Shown here piece after piece: positions 52,675-61,598 of a DNA stretch of 64,000 nucleotides. Every line of letters starts with the position of its first letter. Positions within the stretch are counted from its first letter, which is position 1. The notes under the pieces are model-generated. The model saw only the letters and a program-made list of their open reading frames with translations. It ran no database searches and had not been told where the DNA came from. The position numbers and the translations under genes were made by a program. Origin of the DNA: Nocardiopsis sp. ATB16-24 (lineage in GTDB: Bacteria; Actinomycetota; Actinomycetes; Streptosporangiales; Streptosporangiaceae); the NCBI RefSeq assembly GCF_030271535.1, contig NZ_JASCXJ010000009.1:124001-188000 (forward strand). Reading direction: 5' to 3'.

Positions 52675-53516
52675 GTCCGCTCCTTCCCCCTCGTGTTCCC
52701 CGGGCCCGTCTCGACCGCCTCCCCGCCCGTGGAGGAGGCCCCGACGGTGTTCGCGGACTCGGGACCTCCGGCCGCCGCGACGGCTCCGGAGGGCACGACC
52801 GCCGGGCGGTCCCCGCGCGAGGGCCCGCCTCCGTCCCGACGCGACCAGGGGGTGAGCAGGCGCTGGAGGATCACGAGCGCGGCGTCGGTGACCAGGGCCA
52901 ACACGACGGTGAGCACGATGCCCACGACGATGGGTGCGTCGAACTGACGGCGGAACCCGTCGCTGAGGATGAGCTGGCCCAGGCCCCCCAGCCCCACCAG
53001 GGAGGCCACACTGACCATGCTGATGGTGGCCACCGACGCCACCCTGAGTCCGGCGATGATCACCGGCACGGCCACGGGCATCTCCACCTGCACCAGACGG
53101 CGCAGCTGACCGAAGCCCATGGCCACCGCGGCCTGGCGGACGTGGTCGGGGACCTGGCGCAGTCCGTCCACCACGTTGGGCAGCAGGATCACCAGGGTGT
53201 ACAGGGCCAGCGGCACGATGGCCGTCCAGTCGCTGAACCCCGTGTAGGGCAGCATGAGGAAGAACAGCGCGATGGAGGGCACCGCGTAGAGCACGTTCAC
53301 ACCGGTCAGGACCGGCGGGTACAGGCGCTTCCAACGTGCGCACGCCAGCCCCATCGGCAGGGCCACCGCCAACCCGAGGAGGATGGAGAGGTAGGACAGC
53401 CGCATGTGCTGGAGGAGCCGGGGCAGGATCCCGCGGTCGGGTTCGCCCGGGTGGCTCCAGTTGGCCACGCCCCAGTCGGTGACGCGCACGATCCAGTCCC
53501 AGGCGTCAAAGATCAC
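52662..53516 (-). CDS. opuCB: OpuC-type ABC permease (first)
   Basis: 284 residues; five to six helices and the docking loop QAAVAMGFGQLRRLVQVEMP. The C-terminal 50 residues are a Gly/Ser/Pro-rich cytoplasmic tail not usual in the family. GTG 53516 overlaps the ATPase stop by four bases (GTGA). Channel half of the importer. Confidence 0.88.
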   Translation of the reverse strand: MIFDAWDWIVRVTDWGVANWSHPGEPDRGILPRLLQHMRLSYLSILLGLAVALPMGLACARWKRLYPPVLTGVNVLYAVPSIALFFLMLPYTGFSDWTAIVPLALYTLVILLPNVVDGLRQVPDHVRQAAVAMGFGQLRRLVQVEMPVAVPVIIAGLRVASVATISMVSVASLVGLGGLGQLILSDGFRRQFDAPIVVGIVLTVVLALVTDAALVILQRLLTPWSRRDGGGPSRGDRPAVVPSGAVAAAGGPESANTVGASSTGGEAVETGPGNTRGKERTWRS

Positions 53517-54628
53517 GTGGTCACCGACCACAGAGCCGTGCCCAGGTCCTCCTGGGAGACCACGCCGACCACCCGGCCGTCGGTGTCGACACCGACCGCG
53601 CGTCCCGCGGGTGAGAGCACCGCGGCGTCCAGGGCCGCGCGCAGGGAGTCGGTGGCGACGTCGAAGGTGTGGCCGTAGGGGGCGAGGTCGAGCGCGCCGA
53701 GCGCGGTGCCCGCGGGCGCACGGTCGAGTTGGGCGGCGGCGGCCCAGCCCAGGGGCAGGCGGTCGGCGGAGACCACCAGCGCCCACGGCTCGTTCTCGCC
53801 GCGCAGGGCCTCGGCCGCCCTGTCCGCGCCGGTGGCGTCCTCGAAGACGACGTCCTCTCGCAGGGACAACTCCCTGGCGGGGAAGAACGACAGGCGCCGC
53901 ACCCCCCGGTCGTAGCCGACGAAGGATTCGACGAAGGCGTCGCACGGCTCGGCGAGCAGGCGTTCGGGGCTGTCGTACTGGGCCAGACGGCCACCGGGTC
54001 GGAAGACGGCGATGCGGTCGCCCAGACGCACCGCCTCGTCGATGTCGTGGGTGACGAAGACGATGGTCTTGCGCAGCTCCTGCTGCAACCGCAGGAGTTC
54101 GTCCTGGAGCCCGGCGCGCACGACGGGGTCCACGGCGCTGAAGGGCTCGTCCATGAGCAGGACGGGCGGATCGGCGGCCAGGGCGCGGGCGACACCGACG
54201 CGCTGCTGTTGGCCACCGGAGAGCTGATGGGGGTAACGCCTGGCCTGGGAGGGTTCCAGACCCACCAGTTCCATCAGCTCGGTGGCCCGGGCCCGGGCGC
54301 GGGCCCGGCCCCACCCCAGCAACAGGGGGACGGTGGCGATGTTGTCGCGCACGGTGCGGTGCGGGAAGAGGCCGGCCTGCTGGATGACGTAGCCGATGGA
54401 GCGGCGCAGCGCCGCGGGGTCGCGCCGGCGCACGTCCTCACCGTCGATGAGGACGGTGCCACGGGTCGGCTCGACCATGCGGTTGACCATCCGCAGCGAC
54501 GTGGTCTTGCCGCTGCCGGAGGGACCGACGAAGACCGTGGTCTGTCCGGTCTCGACGGTCAGGTTCAGGTCGTCGACGGCCACCGTGCCATCGGGATAGA
54601 GCTTGGCGGCGCCCTCGAACGTGATCAT
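53513..54628 (-). CDS. opuCA: OpuC-type ABC ATPase with C-terminal CBS region
   Basis: 371 residues. Walker A GPSGSGKTT, signature LSGGQQQRVGVARALA, Walker B VLLMDEPFSAVDP, switch THD; then a C-terminal CBS-type region (about 255-371; VVGVVSQEDLGTAL) that in OpuA-type systems senses ionic strength. ATG 54628 begins the conserved MITFEGAAKLYPDG; a longer in-frame start at 54721 is unlikely. First gene of the operon. Confidence 0.92.
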   Translation of the reverse strand: MITFEGAAKLYPDGTVAVDDLNLTVETGQTTVFVGPSGSGKTTSLRMVNRMVEPTRGTVLIDGEDVRRRDPAALRRSIGYVIQQAGLFPHRTVRDNIATVPLLLGWGRARARARATELMELVGLEPSQARRYPHQLSGGQQQRVGVARALAADPPVLLMDEPFSAVDPVVRAGLQDELLRLQQELRKTIVFVTHDIDEAVRLGDRIAVFRPGGRLAQYDSPERLLAEPCDAFVESFVGYDRGVRRLSFFPARELSLREDVVFEDATGADRAAEALRGENEPWALVVSADRLPLGWAAAAQLDRAPAGTALGALDLAPYGHTFDVATDSLRAALDAAVLSPAGRAVGVDTDGRVVGVVSQEDLGTALWSVTT

Positions 54629-54792
54629 GGGACGGGTCGTCTCTATTCGGGGAACCGGGGGACGGGTTCGGTGAGGGAAGGGAAAGGCCGAACGCACGCT
54701 ACCCGTGGAGGGGTGGGGCAAACCGTACGACGTGGACCGTGACCGTAACGCGACCTCCCGGGAGCCGGGCCGTCATCCGCGATCGAACCCGC

Positions 54793-55464
54793 TCAGCCTT
54801 GGCGTGCGATCCAGTCGACGAGTTGGTGCAGGTCGTCGAGGACCACGTCGGCGTGCGCCGCGTCCTCTCCGGCCGCGTGGAGATGACCGTGGACGCCCCG
54901 ACGCAGCAGAGCGGTGCGCATCCCCGCACGACGGGCGGGCAGGACGTCGTTGTCGACACGGTCGCCCACGTAGAGGATCTCCTCGGCGGCGACGTCGGGA
55001 CGGGTGGCCCTGGCCAGACCCAGCACCCGCTCGAAGAACTCCGGAGAGGGTTTGGCCACCCCCCAGTCATCGGAGATGCCGATGCCGTCGACTCCCAGGT
55101 CCATGGCGGTGAGGGTGGGTCCTGCCTCGGGCGGCTGGTTGCCGGCGATGACCAAGGACAGGCCCGCCTCGCGCATGGCCTTGAAGGCGGGGCGCACGTC
55201 GGGGTAGAGGTCGCGTTCACCGAAGTGCTCGCGCTCTCCGTCGGGGTCCTCGGCCCGCCAACGGGCGCTCTCGGCCGCGAGGTCGAACCCCGGCACCAAC
55301 AGCCGGAAGGCGTCGGTGATGGTGCCCCCGGTGGCGATCACACCACCGATGGTGCCGAAGAAGGCCATGTGCGGGATGCCGAAGCGATCGGCCCAGCGCG
55401 CGAAGATCCGGGTCTCGTCCACGAGGGTCTCGCCCACGTCGAACACCACAGTACGAATTGCCAC
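54793..55464 (-). CDS. HAD family hydrolase
   Basis: 223 residues. Motif I reads VVFDVGETLV: nucleophile Asp present but the second Asp of DxD is replaced by Gly, so classic phosphatase chemistry is doubtful. Cap domain follows; motif IV is YVGDRVDNDV, with Lys in VAKPSPEFF. Possibly a haloacid-dehalogenase-like or unusual phosphatase activity. GTG 55464 start. Downstream of nrtR on the same strand with a 58-base gap. Confidence 0.85.
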   Translation of the reverse strand: MAIRTVVFDVGETLVDETRIFARWADRFGIPHMAFFGTIGGVIATGGTITDAFRLLVPGFDLAAESARWRAEDPDGEREHFGERDLYPDVRPAFKAMREAGLSLVIAGNQPPEAGPTLTAMDLGVDGIGISDDWGVAKPSPEFFERVLGLARATRPDVAAEEILYVGDRVDNDVLPARRAGMRTALLRRGVHGHLHAAGEDAAHADVVLDDLHQLVDWIARQG

Positions 55465-55522
55465 GGTCAGGGAGTGTACAAGGAGCCCGTGGCGGTCCCC
55501 CGGCCCTCCGGCCGGGCCGGGG

Positions 55523-56278
55523 TCAACCGGGCGGGCGCAGCACGGCGAAGGCGTCGGTGATCTGTAGGCCGCGCTCGCGGAAGCGGAACAGCGCCGCGGG
55601 ACGTCCGCCGGAGCGTCCGGAGGGTACCGAGCGACCCGTCTCCTCGATCTGTCCTCGACGCAGGAGCACCCGGCGTAGGTTGGTGGCGGTCACGTCATGG
55701 CCCAGTGCCGCCCGGTAGTAGCCCGACAGTTGCGACATGGTGAACTCCGGCGGCGCGAGCGCGAACCCCACGTTGGTGTAGCTGAGTTTGGCGCGTAGCC
55801 GTCGGCGTCCGGAGCGGACGATGGAGGCGTGGTCGAAGGCCATGGTCGGCAACCGGGAGGCCGGGTGCCAGTCGGTGTCCTCCGGCACGGCCGGGTCGAC
55901 GTCGGCCGGCACCAGCCCCAGGTAGGCGGTGGCCAGGGTGCGGCGCCGGGGCACACGATCGGGATCGCTGCGGGTCTCCAGTTGTTCCAGGTGTGACAGA
56001 TCCCTCACGTCCACCTTCTGGGCGAGTTGTCGCCGGATGGATCCGCCCAGATCCTCCTTCGGACCGAGCCGGCCACCGGGCAGCGCCCATGCGCCTTCGC
56101 AGGGCGGAAGGGCCCTACGCCACAGGAGTACCGAGAGTTCTCCCGCACGGATCTGGAGCACGACGGCGAGAGCCTCGTGCACCGAGAGCTCCGCGTGATC
56201 GACCGCGGCACAGACGGGCTCCGCGGCATGCCCGTTTTTCTGAGGGATGTCCAACTTCTCCTTTCCGTTCTCCGTCAT
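55523..56278 (-). CDS. nrtR: NrtR-type NUDIX transcriptional regulator of NAD synthesis
   Basis: 251 residues: an N-terminal NUDIX-like domain (WALPGGRLGPKEDLGGSIRR) whose catalytic REUxEE glutamates are lost, and a C-terminal winged helix (SGYYRAALGHDVTATNLRRV, RPAALFRF). This is the architecture of NrtR/NdnR, which bind ADP-ribose or NAD metabolites and repress NAD genes. Divergent from nadA across a palindrome, which strongly supports the role. Start ATG 56278 or 56290; neither has a ribosome site. Confidence 0.88.
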   Translation of the reverse strand: MTENGKEKLDIPQKNGHAAEPVCAAVDHAELSVHEALAVVLQIRAGELSVLLWRRALPPCEGAWALPGGRLGPKEDLGGSIRRQLAQKVDVRDLSHLEQLETRSDPDRVPRRRTLATAYLGLVPADVDPAVPEDTDWHPASRLPTMAFDHASIVRSGRRRLRAKLSYTNVGFALAPPEFTMSQLSGYYRAALGHDVTATNLRRVLLRRGQIEETGRSVPSGRSGGRPAALFRFRERGLQITDAFAVLRPPG

Positions 56279-56290
56279 GTTAGGCTGCAT

Positions 56291-56319
56291 CAGGTTTGTG
56301 CCTGACAGACAAAAACCTG
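56291..56319. promoter_or_regulatory. Predicted NrtR operator between nrtR and nadA
   Basis: CAGGTTTGTG-CCTGACAGA-CAAAAACCTG, an imperfect 29-base palindrome (9 of 10 arm positions) lying immediately before the nrtR start and 72 bases before nadA. Confidence 0.6.
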
Positions 56320-56390
56320 TTCACCCGCACTGCCCCGCCCCGGCACGGCGCCCGTACGGCGTGCTCACAGCCTCAAGGAAGTAGTTGGAC

Positions 56391-57389
56391 ATGGCACCGG
56401 TCACTGCTACGGCGAACACCATGACCAGGCAGGAATGGGCCGACGAGGTCCGCCGTCTGGCCAAGGAGCGCGACGCTGTCATCCTCGCGCACAACTACCA
56501 GCGCCCGGAAATCCAGGACGTCGCCCACCACACCGGCGACTCCCTGGCGTTGTCCCGCCTGGCCGCCACCGTCGAGGCGAGCACCATCGTCTTCTGCGGC
56601 GTGCACTTCATGGCCGAGACCGCCAAGATCCTCGCCCCGGAGAAGACGGTCCTGCTGCCCGACCCCAACGCGGGGTGCTCACTGGCCGACACCATCACCG
56701 CGGAGGACGTGCGCGCCTGGAAGGCCGAGCACCCCGGTGCGGTCGTGGTCGCCTACGTCAACACCACCGCCGCGGTCAAGGCCGAGACCGACATCTGCTG
56801 CACCTCCTCCAACGCGGCCGACGTCATCCGCTCCATCCCCGAGGACAAGGAGATCCTCTTCCTGCCCGACCAGTTCCTCGGCGCCCACGTCAAACGCGTC
56901 ACCGGACGCGAGAACATCCACGTGTGGATGGGCGAGTGCCACGTGCACGCCGGCATCGACGGCCACACCCTGCGCGAACGAGTCGCCGCCGAACCCGACG
57001 CCGAGGTCTACGTCCACCCCGAGTGCGGCTGCGCCACCTCCGCCCTCTACCTCGTGGGCAGCGGCGTCGTCCCGCAGGAGCGCGTGAAGGTCCTCTCCAC
57101 CGGTGGCATGCTCACCGCCGCGGAGAACACCACCGCGAAGAAGGTCCTCATCGCCACCGAGACCGGCATGCTGCACCAGTTGCGCAACGCCAACCCCACC
57201 ACGCGGTTCGAGGCGGTCAACTCGCGCGCCGAGTGCCACTACATGAAGATGATCGACGCCGACAAGCTGTTGAACGCGCTGCGCTTCGGCACGACCGAGA
57301 TCACCGTGGACACCGCGACCGCCGAGCGCGCCCGCCGCTCCGTCGAGCGGATGGTCGCCATCGGCTCGCCTTCACGGGGCGGGGAGTAG
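56391..57389 (+). CDS. nadA: Quinolinate synthase A
   Basis: A 332-residue 4Fe-4S enzyme condensing iminoaspartate with dihydroxyacetone phosphate to quinolinate, for NAD. Seen: [15 protein letters not shown], the three cluster cysteines in [16 protein letters not shown] and SRAECHYM, and LSTGGML. ATG 56391 follows AAGGAAG. nadB and nadC are not adjacent; a perfect hairpin follows. Under NrtR control (inference). Confidence 0.94.
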   Translation: MAPVTATANTMTRQEWADEVRRLAKERDAVILAHNYQRPEIQDVAHHTGDSLALSRLAATVEASTIVFCGVHFMAETAKILAPEKTVLLPDPNAGCSLADTITAEDVRAWKAEHPGAVVVAYVNTTAAVKAETDICCTSSNAADVIRSIPEDKEILFLPDQFLGAHVKRVTGRENIHVWMGECHVHAGIDGHTLRERVAAEPDAEVYVHPECGCATSALYLVGSGVVPQERVKVLSTGGMLTAAENTTAKKVLIATETGMLHQLRNANPTTRFEAVNSRAECHYMKMIDADKLLNALRFGTTEITVDTATAERARRSVERMVAIGSPSRGGE

Positions 57390-57391
57390 AG

Positions 57392-57429
57392 CCTGTCGCC
57401 CGGCGTCCCCGAAGCCGCCGGGCGACAGG
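57392..57429 (+). terminator. Hairpin after nadA
   Basis: Perfect 13-bp stem CCTGTCGCCCGGC / GCCGGGCGACAGG, 12-base loop, starting two bases after the stop. Confidence 0.8.
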
Positions 57430-57523
57430 TTACAGAAGTCTTACCTTCGGGCTACAGGTAGACGTTTCCCCCACGCGCCAAGGCTCCCGTCGCTACCGTC
57501 ACGGGAAAAGCGGGGGGAGAATC

Positions 57524-58984
57524 GTGACCAGAGGTCCTGAAGGAGACGAGCCGACGGCGATCGAAGCGCTCTATGACGCCTTCGCACCGCCGCTGTACCG
57601 CTATGCCTGGTCTCTCCTGGGTGAGGGCGAGCAGGTGGCCGAGGCCGTCCACGACGGCCTGGTCGCGGGTGTGTTCCTGGAGGAGCGGCGCGCCGATCCG
57701 GCCGACCGCGGCCCCTGGTTGTACGCCCTGGTCCGCTCCGCGTGCCAAAGACGGGGCCTCGCGCACGTGAGCCCCTACACCCGATTGGCGACGGTGGCCG
57801 CCGAGGAGCCGGTGGCCCGCATGTTCGCCCGGTTACCGGCCAGCCATCGCGAACTGGTCGAGTTGAACCTGCGGCACGCCCTGCCCCCGTCGGCGGTCGC
57901 GCGCGTGCTGGGCCTGGACTCCCAGATATGCGGGGAACTGTCCCGTTCGGCGATCCGGCGCGCGGCGGAGAGCCTGGCGGAGGAGTCCCTCGACGACACG
58001 TCCCGGCATCCGGACGGAGAGGACGCCGGCGGCGCGTCCGAGGGTGCGCCTCCCTCCCCGGCCGGGGCCTCGACGCCCGAGCAGGAACACGTGTCCTCCA
58101 CACTCCTGCCTCCGGGAGGTCGGCGTGCCCAGATCGAACGCGTCTCCTCGGCGCTGTCACTGCTGCGTCCTCCCGGGCCACCGCCCGGCCTGCGCGAACG
58201 GGTCGTACGGACCTGTTTGGACCCCGAACTGGCCGCGATCCGTGAGCGTCTCGTCGCGCGGATGCACCCGCTCACCGGCGAGGGCTATCCGATCCACCGT
58301 GCCCGCGCCGCCGGTGCGCCCCGGGAGGCGACCCGGACCCCGGACACCGGTCCCCCGCCGCCGCCTCGTGTCCCGCCCGGCGACCGGGTGACCACACACG
58401 ACCATCCCCTGCGCGAGGAGATGGTCGCCGAACTGGCCGGCACCGAGTCCGTGCCCGACGAAGACGGAAGGACCTCCCCGCGCCGTTGGCCCCTGCCGGC
58501 CGTCTCCGGCCTGGCCACGGTCGTGCTGGCGGTGGGCCTGTGGTCGTGGGCGAGTGCGGTGGGCGGCCCCTCCACCGTCATCGGCACCGGCCCCGACCAG
58601 GCCGGGCACACCACCCCGAACCCGGCGCCGGAGGCCGTCGCGACCGCCTCCGACAGCCGCCAGGAGGCGGAAGCGACCACCGACGACGCCGCCGCCCCAC
58701 CTTCCGAGCCGACGCACGAGGCCACCACGGACCCCGATCCCCGACAGGACGTCGAACAGACCCCGGCGACGGGTGGGGCCGCCCCCTCCCCCCTCCCCGA
58801 GGACACGGCCCCTCCCGTGGCCGGTGACCGACCGGAGGAGGGTTCCGAGGGATCCGGCGAGGACACGCCCGACGACGAGGGCGTTCCCGTGGACCCACCG
58901 GAGGAAGGCGGGGAGGGGTCCGGCGACGGCGACCGCGGAAGTCTGCTCAACGGGCTGCTGAAGATGCTCTTCGGCGACGGCTGA
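57524..58984 (+). CDS. Membrane-anchored sigma-70-like protein
   Basis: 486 residues. N-terminal part resembles an ECF sigma factor: region 2-like ALYDAFAPPLYRYAWSLL, then PWLYALVRSACQRRG, and region 4-like FARLPASHRELVELNL. A Pro-rich linker leads to one membrane helix (about 322-342, VSGLATVVLAVGLWSWAS) and an acidic, Thr/Pro-rich exterior tail of about 140 residues ending LLNGLLKMLFGDG. Such fused proteins occur in actinomycetes; whether it directs transcription or acts as a membrane sensor is unknown. GTG 57524 follows GGGGGGAGA. Confidence 0.8.
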   Translation: MTRGPEGDEPTAIEALYDAFAPPLYRYAWSLLGEGEQVAEAVHDGLVAGVFLEERRADPADRGPWLYALVRSACQRRGLAHVSPYTRLATVAAEEPVARMFARLPASHRELVELNLRHALPPSAVARVLGLDSQICGELSRSAIRRAAESLAEESLDDTSRHPDGEDAGGASEGAPPSPAGASTPEQEHVSSTLLPPGGRRAQIERVSSALSLLRPPGPPPGLRERVVRTCLDPELAAIRERLVARMHPLTGEGYPIHRARAAGAPREATRTPDTGPPPPPRVPPGDRVTTHDHPLREEMVAELAGTESVPDEDGRTSPRRWPLPAVSGLATVVLAVGLWSWASAVGGPSTVIGTGPDQAGHTTPNPAPEAVATASDSRQEAEATTDDAAAPPSEPTHEATTDPDPRQDVEQTPATGGAAPSPLPEDTAPPVAGDRPEEGSEGSGEDTPDDEGVPVDPPEEGGEGSGDGDRGSLLNGLLKMLFGDG

Positions 58985-58998
58985 GGACCGACGCTCCT

Positions 58999-59592
58999 CT
59001 AGAAGGAGGCGAGCAGCCGCTCGGCGGTGATGTGCAACCGCCGCTCCACCTCGTCCACGTCACGGTGGCCCTTGAGCACCTCGACCAGCTCGAAGATCCA
59101 CACACTGATGAGCGAGCCGATCAGAACGTAACCGGTGCTGTCGCGGTCCACCGGCGCGTCCGACACCTCCTCCCCCACGGGGAGGTTCGTCAGGTCGTCC
59201 GTCGCCACACGCCACACCAGGTCGCAGATGCGCGTGTCCAACTCGATCCTGACCTCGGCGGTGATGAGCGAGCGCACCAACGCGTCGGCCAACTCGGGCT
59301 CGCGCATAAGGCCGAGAGTGGCGCGCAGCAGCACGTCCACAGCGCGCCCGGCGGCGGTGTCCGCCGTGGGCGGACGGCGGACGATACCGCCCTCCAAGAG
59401 GTCCAACTCCTCGGTGACCACCGCCACGACCAGGTCCATCTTGGAGGGGAAGTAGCGATAGAGGGTCCCCAGGGCGACCCCGGCGCGTTCGGCGACCGAG
59501 CGCATCTGCATGGCGTCGACCCCGCCGCGCACGGCCAAGGCGGCCGCGGTCTGCACGATGCGCTTGCGGCGCTGGGTCTGACTTCGCGACAT
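58999..59592 (-). CDS. TetR family regulator, KstR-like
   Basis: 197 residues. HTH region: AMQMRSVAERAGVALGTLYR, YFPSKMDL, closely following KstR, the cholesterol/lipid catabolism repressor of Mycobacterium. The C-terminal domain is distinct in detail. ATG 59592 chosen; GTG 59619 possible. No sterol genes nearby; two KstR-like palindromes lie between it and the divergent glycosyltransferase operon, which it probably controls along with itself. Confidence 0.88.
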   Translation of the reverse strand: MSRSQTQRRKRIVQTAAALAVRGGVDAMQMRSVAERAGVALGTLYRYFPSKMDLVVAVVTEELDLLEGGIVRRPPTADTAAGRAVDVLLRATLGLMREPELADALVRSLITAEVRIELDTRICDLVWRVATDDLTNLPVGEEVSDAPVDRDSTGYVLIGSLISVWIFELVEVLKGHRDVDEVERRLHITAERLLASF

Positions 59593-60198
59593 CGTTCCGC
59601 TCGCCGCCTGCACCGCCACCGGATCTTCCCTTCGTCGTCAGGCCGCGCTGTCCGTTCCTCGCGACACTGAGCCCCGTCGTGGTGACCGACATCCGGCAGG
59701 GACGGCGGCCGTTATGAGAACACGTTATCCAACCTTTCTCCTCCCACGCAGTTTCCCGTACCCATGAATCGCGCCTCATTACCCGACGTGGTAGGAGCAA
59801 TCCGAAAGGAAGGGGAAGGTTTTCAGATCACCTGACCGGCTTTGTAGAATTCGTTCTATATTCGTCTGATTCACGCAGGCCGTCCTCCGGTGGACAGCGA
59901 CACAGCGCCCCCTCCATCCGCCTCCGGCGAGCGGTCGCTCCCGGGCCCTCCGCACCCGGCCGGCGCCTCTGCGGTCGAAGGCAGGTCGGCTCCGCCGGGC
60001 CCTCACCACCGGCGCGCACGGCCCCACGTAGGATCCCTTACCAACCGGCCCGACGCCGACCCGCACCCAACTGCCGAGTAACATGTGGGCGCACCCGTCA
60101 CAGGCGAACACGTGACCACACCCGTGTCCTCGGCGGCGAGCACACCCGCGTTCACAACGGCGATGACCGGGCCCGCGATCCAACGAAGAGGTGGACTC
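59593..60198. promoter_or_regulatory. Divergent control region with two KstR-type palindromes
   Basis: 606 bases. GAGAACACGTTATC (59717-59730, core AACACGTT 59719-59726) and TAGAATTCGTTCTA (59845-59858) share AGAA-nn-CGTT and fit the KstR motif TnnAACnnGTTnnA with few mismatches. TATATT at 59857-59862 may be a -10 element for the rightward operon. Bases 59730-59870 are A/T-rich. The rest (59880-60198) shows nothing clear. Confidence 0.55.
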
Positions 60199-61545
60199 TT
60201 GACCCAGCCGGGCACCACACCGAGCCCACGGCCTTTCGCCGAGCGCCCCCTGCGCGTGGCCCTGCTGTCCTACCGCAGCAAGCAACACGTCGGCGGGCAG
60301 GGTGTGTACGTGCGCCACCTGTCACGGGAGCTGGCCGCCCTCGGACACGATGTCACCGTGCTGTCCGGTCAGCCCTACCCGGTCCTGGACGAGGGCGTGA
60401 CCCTGGAGAAACTCCCCTCCCTCGACCTCTACAACGACGTCTCCCCCTTCGTGACCCCGCCCCTGCGGGAGTGGCGCGACTGGATCGACGTCCTGGAGGT
60501 CCTCACCATGTGGACCGCCGGGTTCCCCGAACCCCTCACCTTCTCCCTGCGCGCCAACCGCGAACTCCGCCGCCGGCTGTCCGACTTCGACGTCGTCCAC
60601 GACAACCAGACCCTCGGGTGGGGCCTGCTGGGCGTACGCGCCGCCGGAATTCCGCTGGTGACCACCATCCACCACCCCATCAGCGTGGATCGCAGGATCG
60701 AACTGGCCGAGGCACGCGGCCTACAGAAGCTCTCCAAGCGCCGCTGGTACGGCTTCGTGGGCATGCAGGCACGCGTGGCCCGACGGCTCGATCCGATCCT
60801 CGTCCCCTCCCGGTCCTCCGCCGACGACATCGCCCGTGAGTTCGGCGTCGACCCGGCGACCATGGAGGTCACCCCGCTGGGCGTGGACACCCGCTACTTC
60901 CGTCCCCGACCCGAGCTCGAACGCGTTCCCGGTCGCATCGTGTGCACCGCCAGCGCGGACAGCCCCCTCAAGGGTGTGGCCGTCCTGCTGCGCGCCGCGG
61001 CCAAGCTCGCCACCGAGCGCGACATCACACTGACCATCGTCAGCAAACCCAAGCCGGGCGGTCCCACCGACCGGCTCGTGGACGAACTGAGTCTGCGCGA
61101 CAGGGTGGAGTTCGTGAGCGGCATCGACGACACCGCCCTGGCCGAACTCATCGCCAGTGCCGAGGTCGCGGTGGTCCCGTCCTTCTACGAGGGGTTCTCC
61201 CTGCCCGCGGTGGAGGCCATGGCCTGCGCCACCCCCTTGGTGGCCAGCCACGCCGGGGCCCTGCCCGAGGTCGTGGGCACAGACTCCGACGCGGGTCGCC
61301 TCGTCCCACCGGGCGACCCCGAGGCCCTGTCCGAGGCCATCGCCGCCCTGCTCGACGACGCCTCCGAACGCGAGCGGATGGGCGCCGCCGCGTGGCGCCG
61401 GGTCCAGGAACGCTTCACCTGGAGGGCCGTGGCCGAGCTGACGGCCCAGCGCTACGCCTCCACCATCGACTCCGTCCGGGGAACACGCCCCGCTGACGGC
61501 GAGCCGCGTCCCGCTCCCGCGCGGGCGCGCGCGAACGGCGCCTGA
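60199..61545 (+). CDS. Glycosyltransferase family 4 (GT-B)
   Basis: A 448-residue retaining GT-B enzyme. Seen: N-terminal SYRSKQHVGGQGVYVRHLSR, acceptor-side DNQTLGWGLLGVRAAGIP, and sugar-nucleotide site PSFYEGFSLPAVEAMAC. TTG 60199 is chosen: GAGGTGG stands ahead and homologous sequence begins soon after; GTG 60085 or 60112 are longer options. First gene of an operon with a methyltransferase and a toroid-fold protein; product unknown, probably a glycolipid or glycan of the envelope (inference). Confidence 0.87.
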   Translation: MTQPGTTPSPRPFAERPLRVALLSYRSKQHVGGQGVYVRHLSRELAALGHDVTVLSGQPYPVLDEGVTLEKLPSLDLYNDVSPFVTPPLREWRDWIDVLEVLTMWTAGFPEPLTFSLRANRELRRRLSDFDVVHDNQTLGWGLLGVRAAGIPLVTTIHHPISVDRRIELAEARGLQKLSKRRWYGFVGMQARVARRLDPILVPSRSSADDIAREFGVDPATMEVTPLGVDTRYFRPRPELERVPGRIVCTASADSPLKGVAVLLRAAAKLATERDITLTIVSKPKPGGPTDRLVDELSLRDRVEFVSGIDDTALAELIASAEVAVVPSFYEGFSLPAVEAMACATPLVASHAGALPEVVGTDSDAGRLVPPGDPEALSEAIAALLDDASERERMGAAAWRRVQERFTWRAVAELTAQRYASTIDSVRGTRPADGEPRPAPARARANGA

Positions 61546-61598
61546 CACAGCGGGCACTGACCACGACCCCGCGTCCGCCAGATCCTAGGGAGCCTCCA

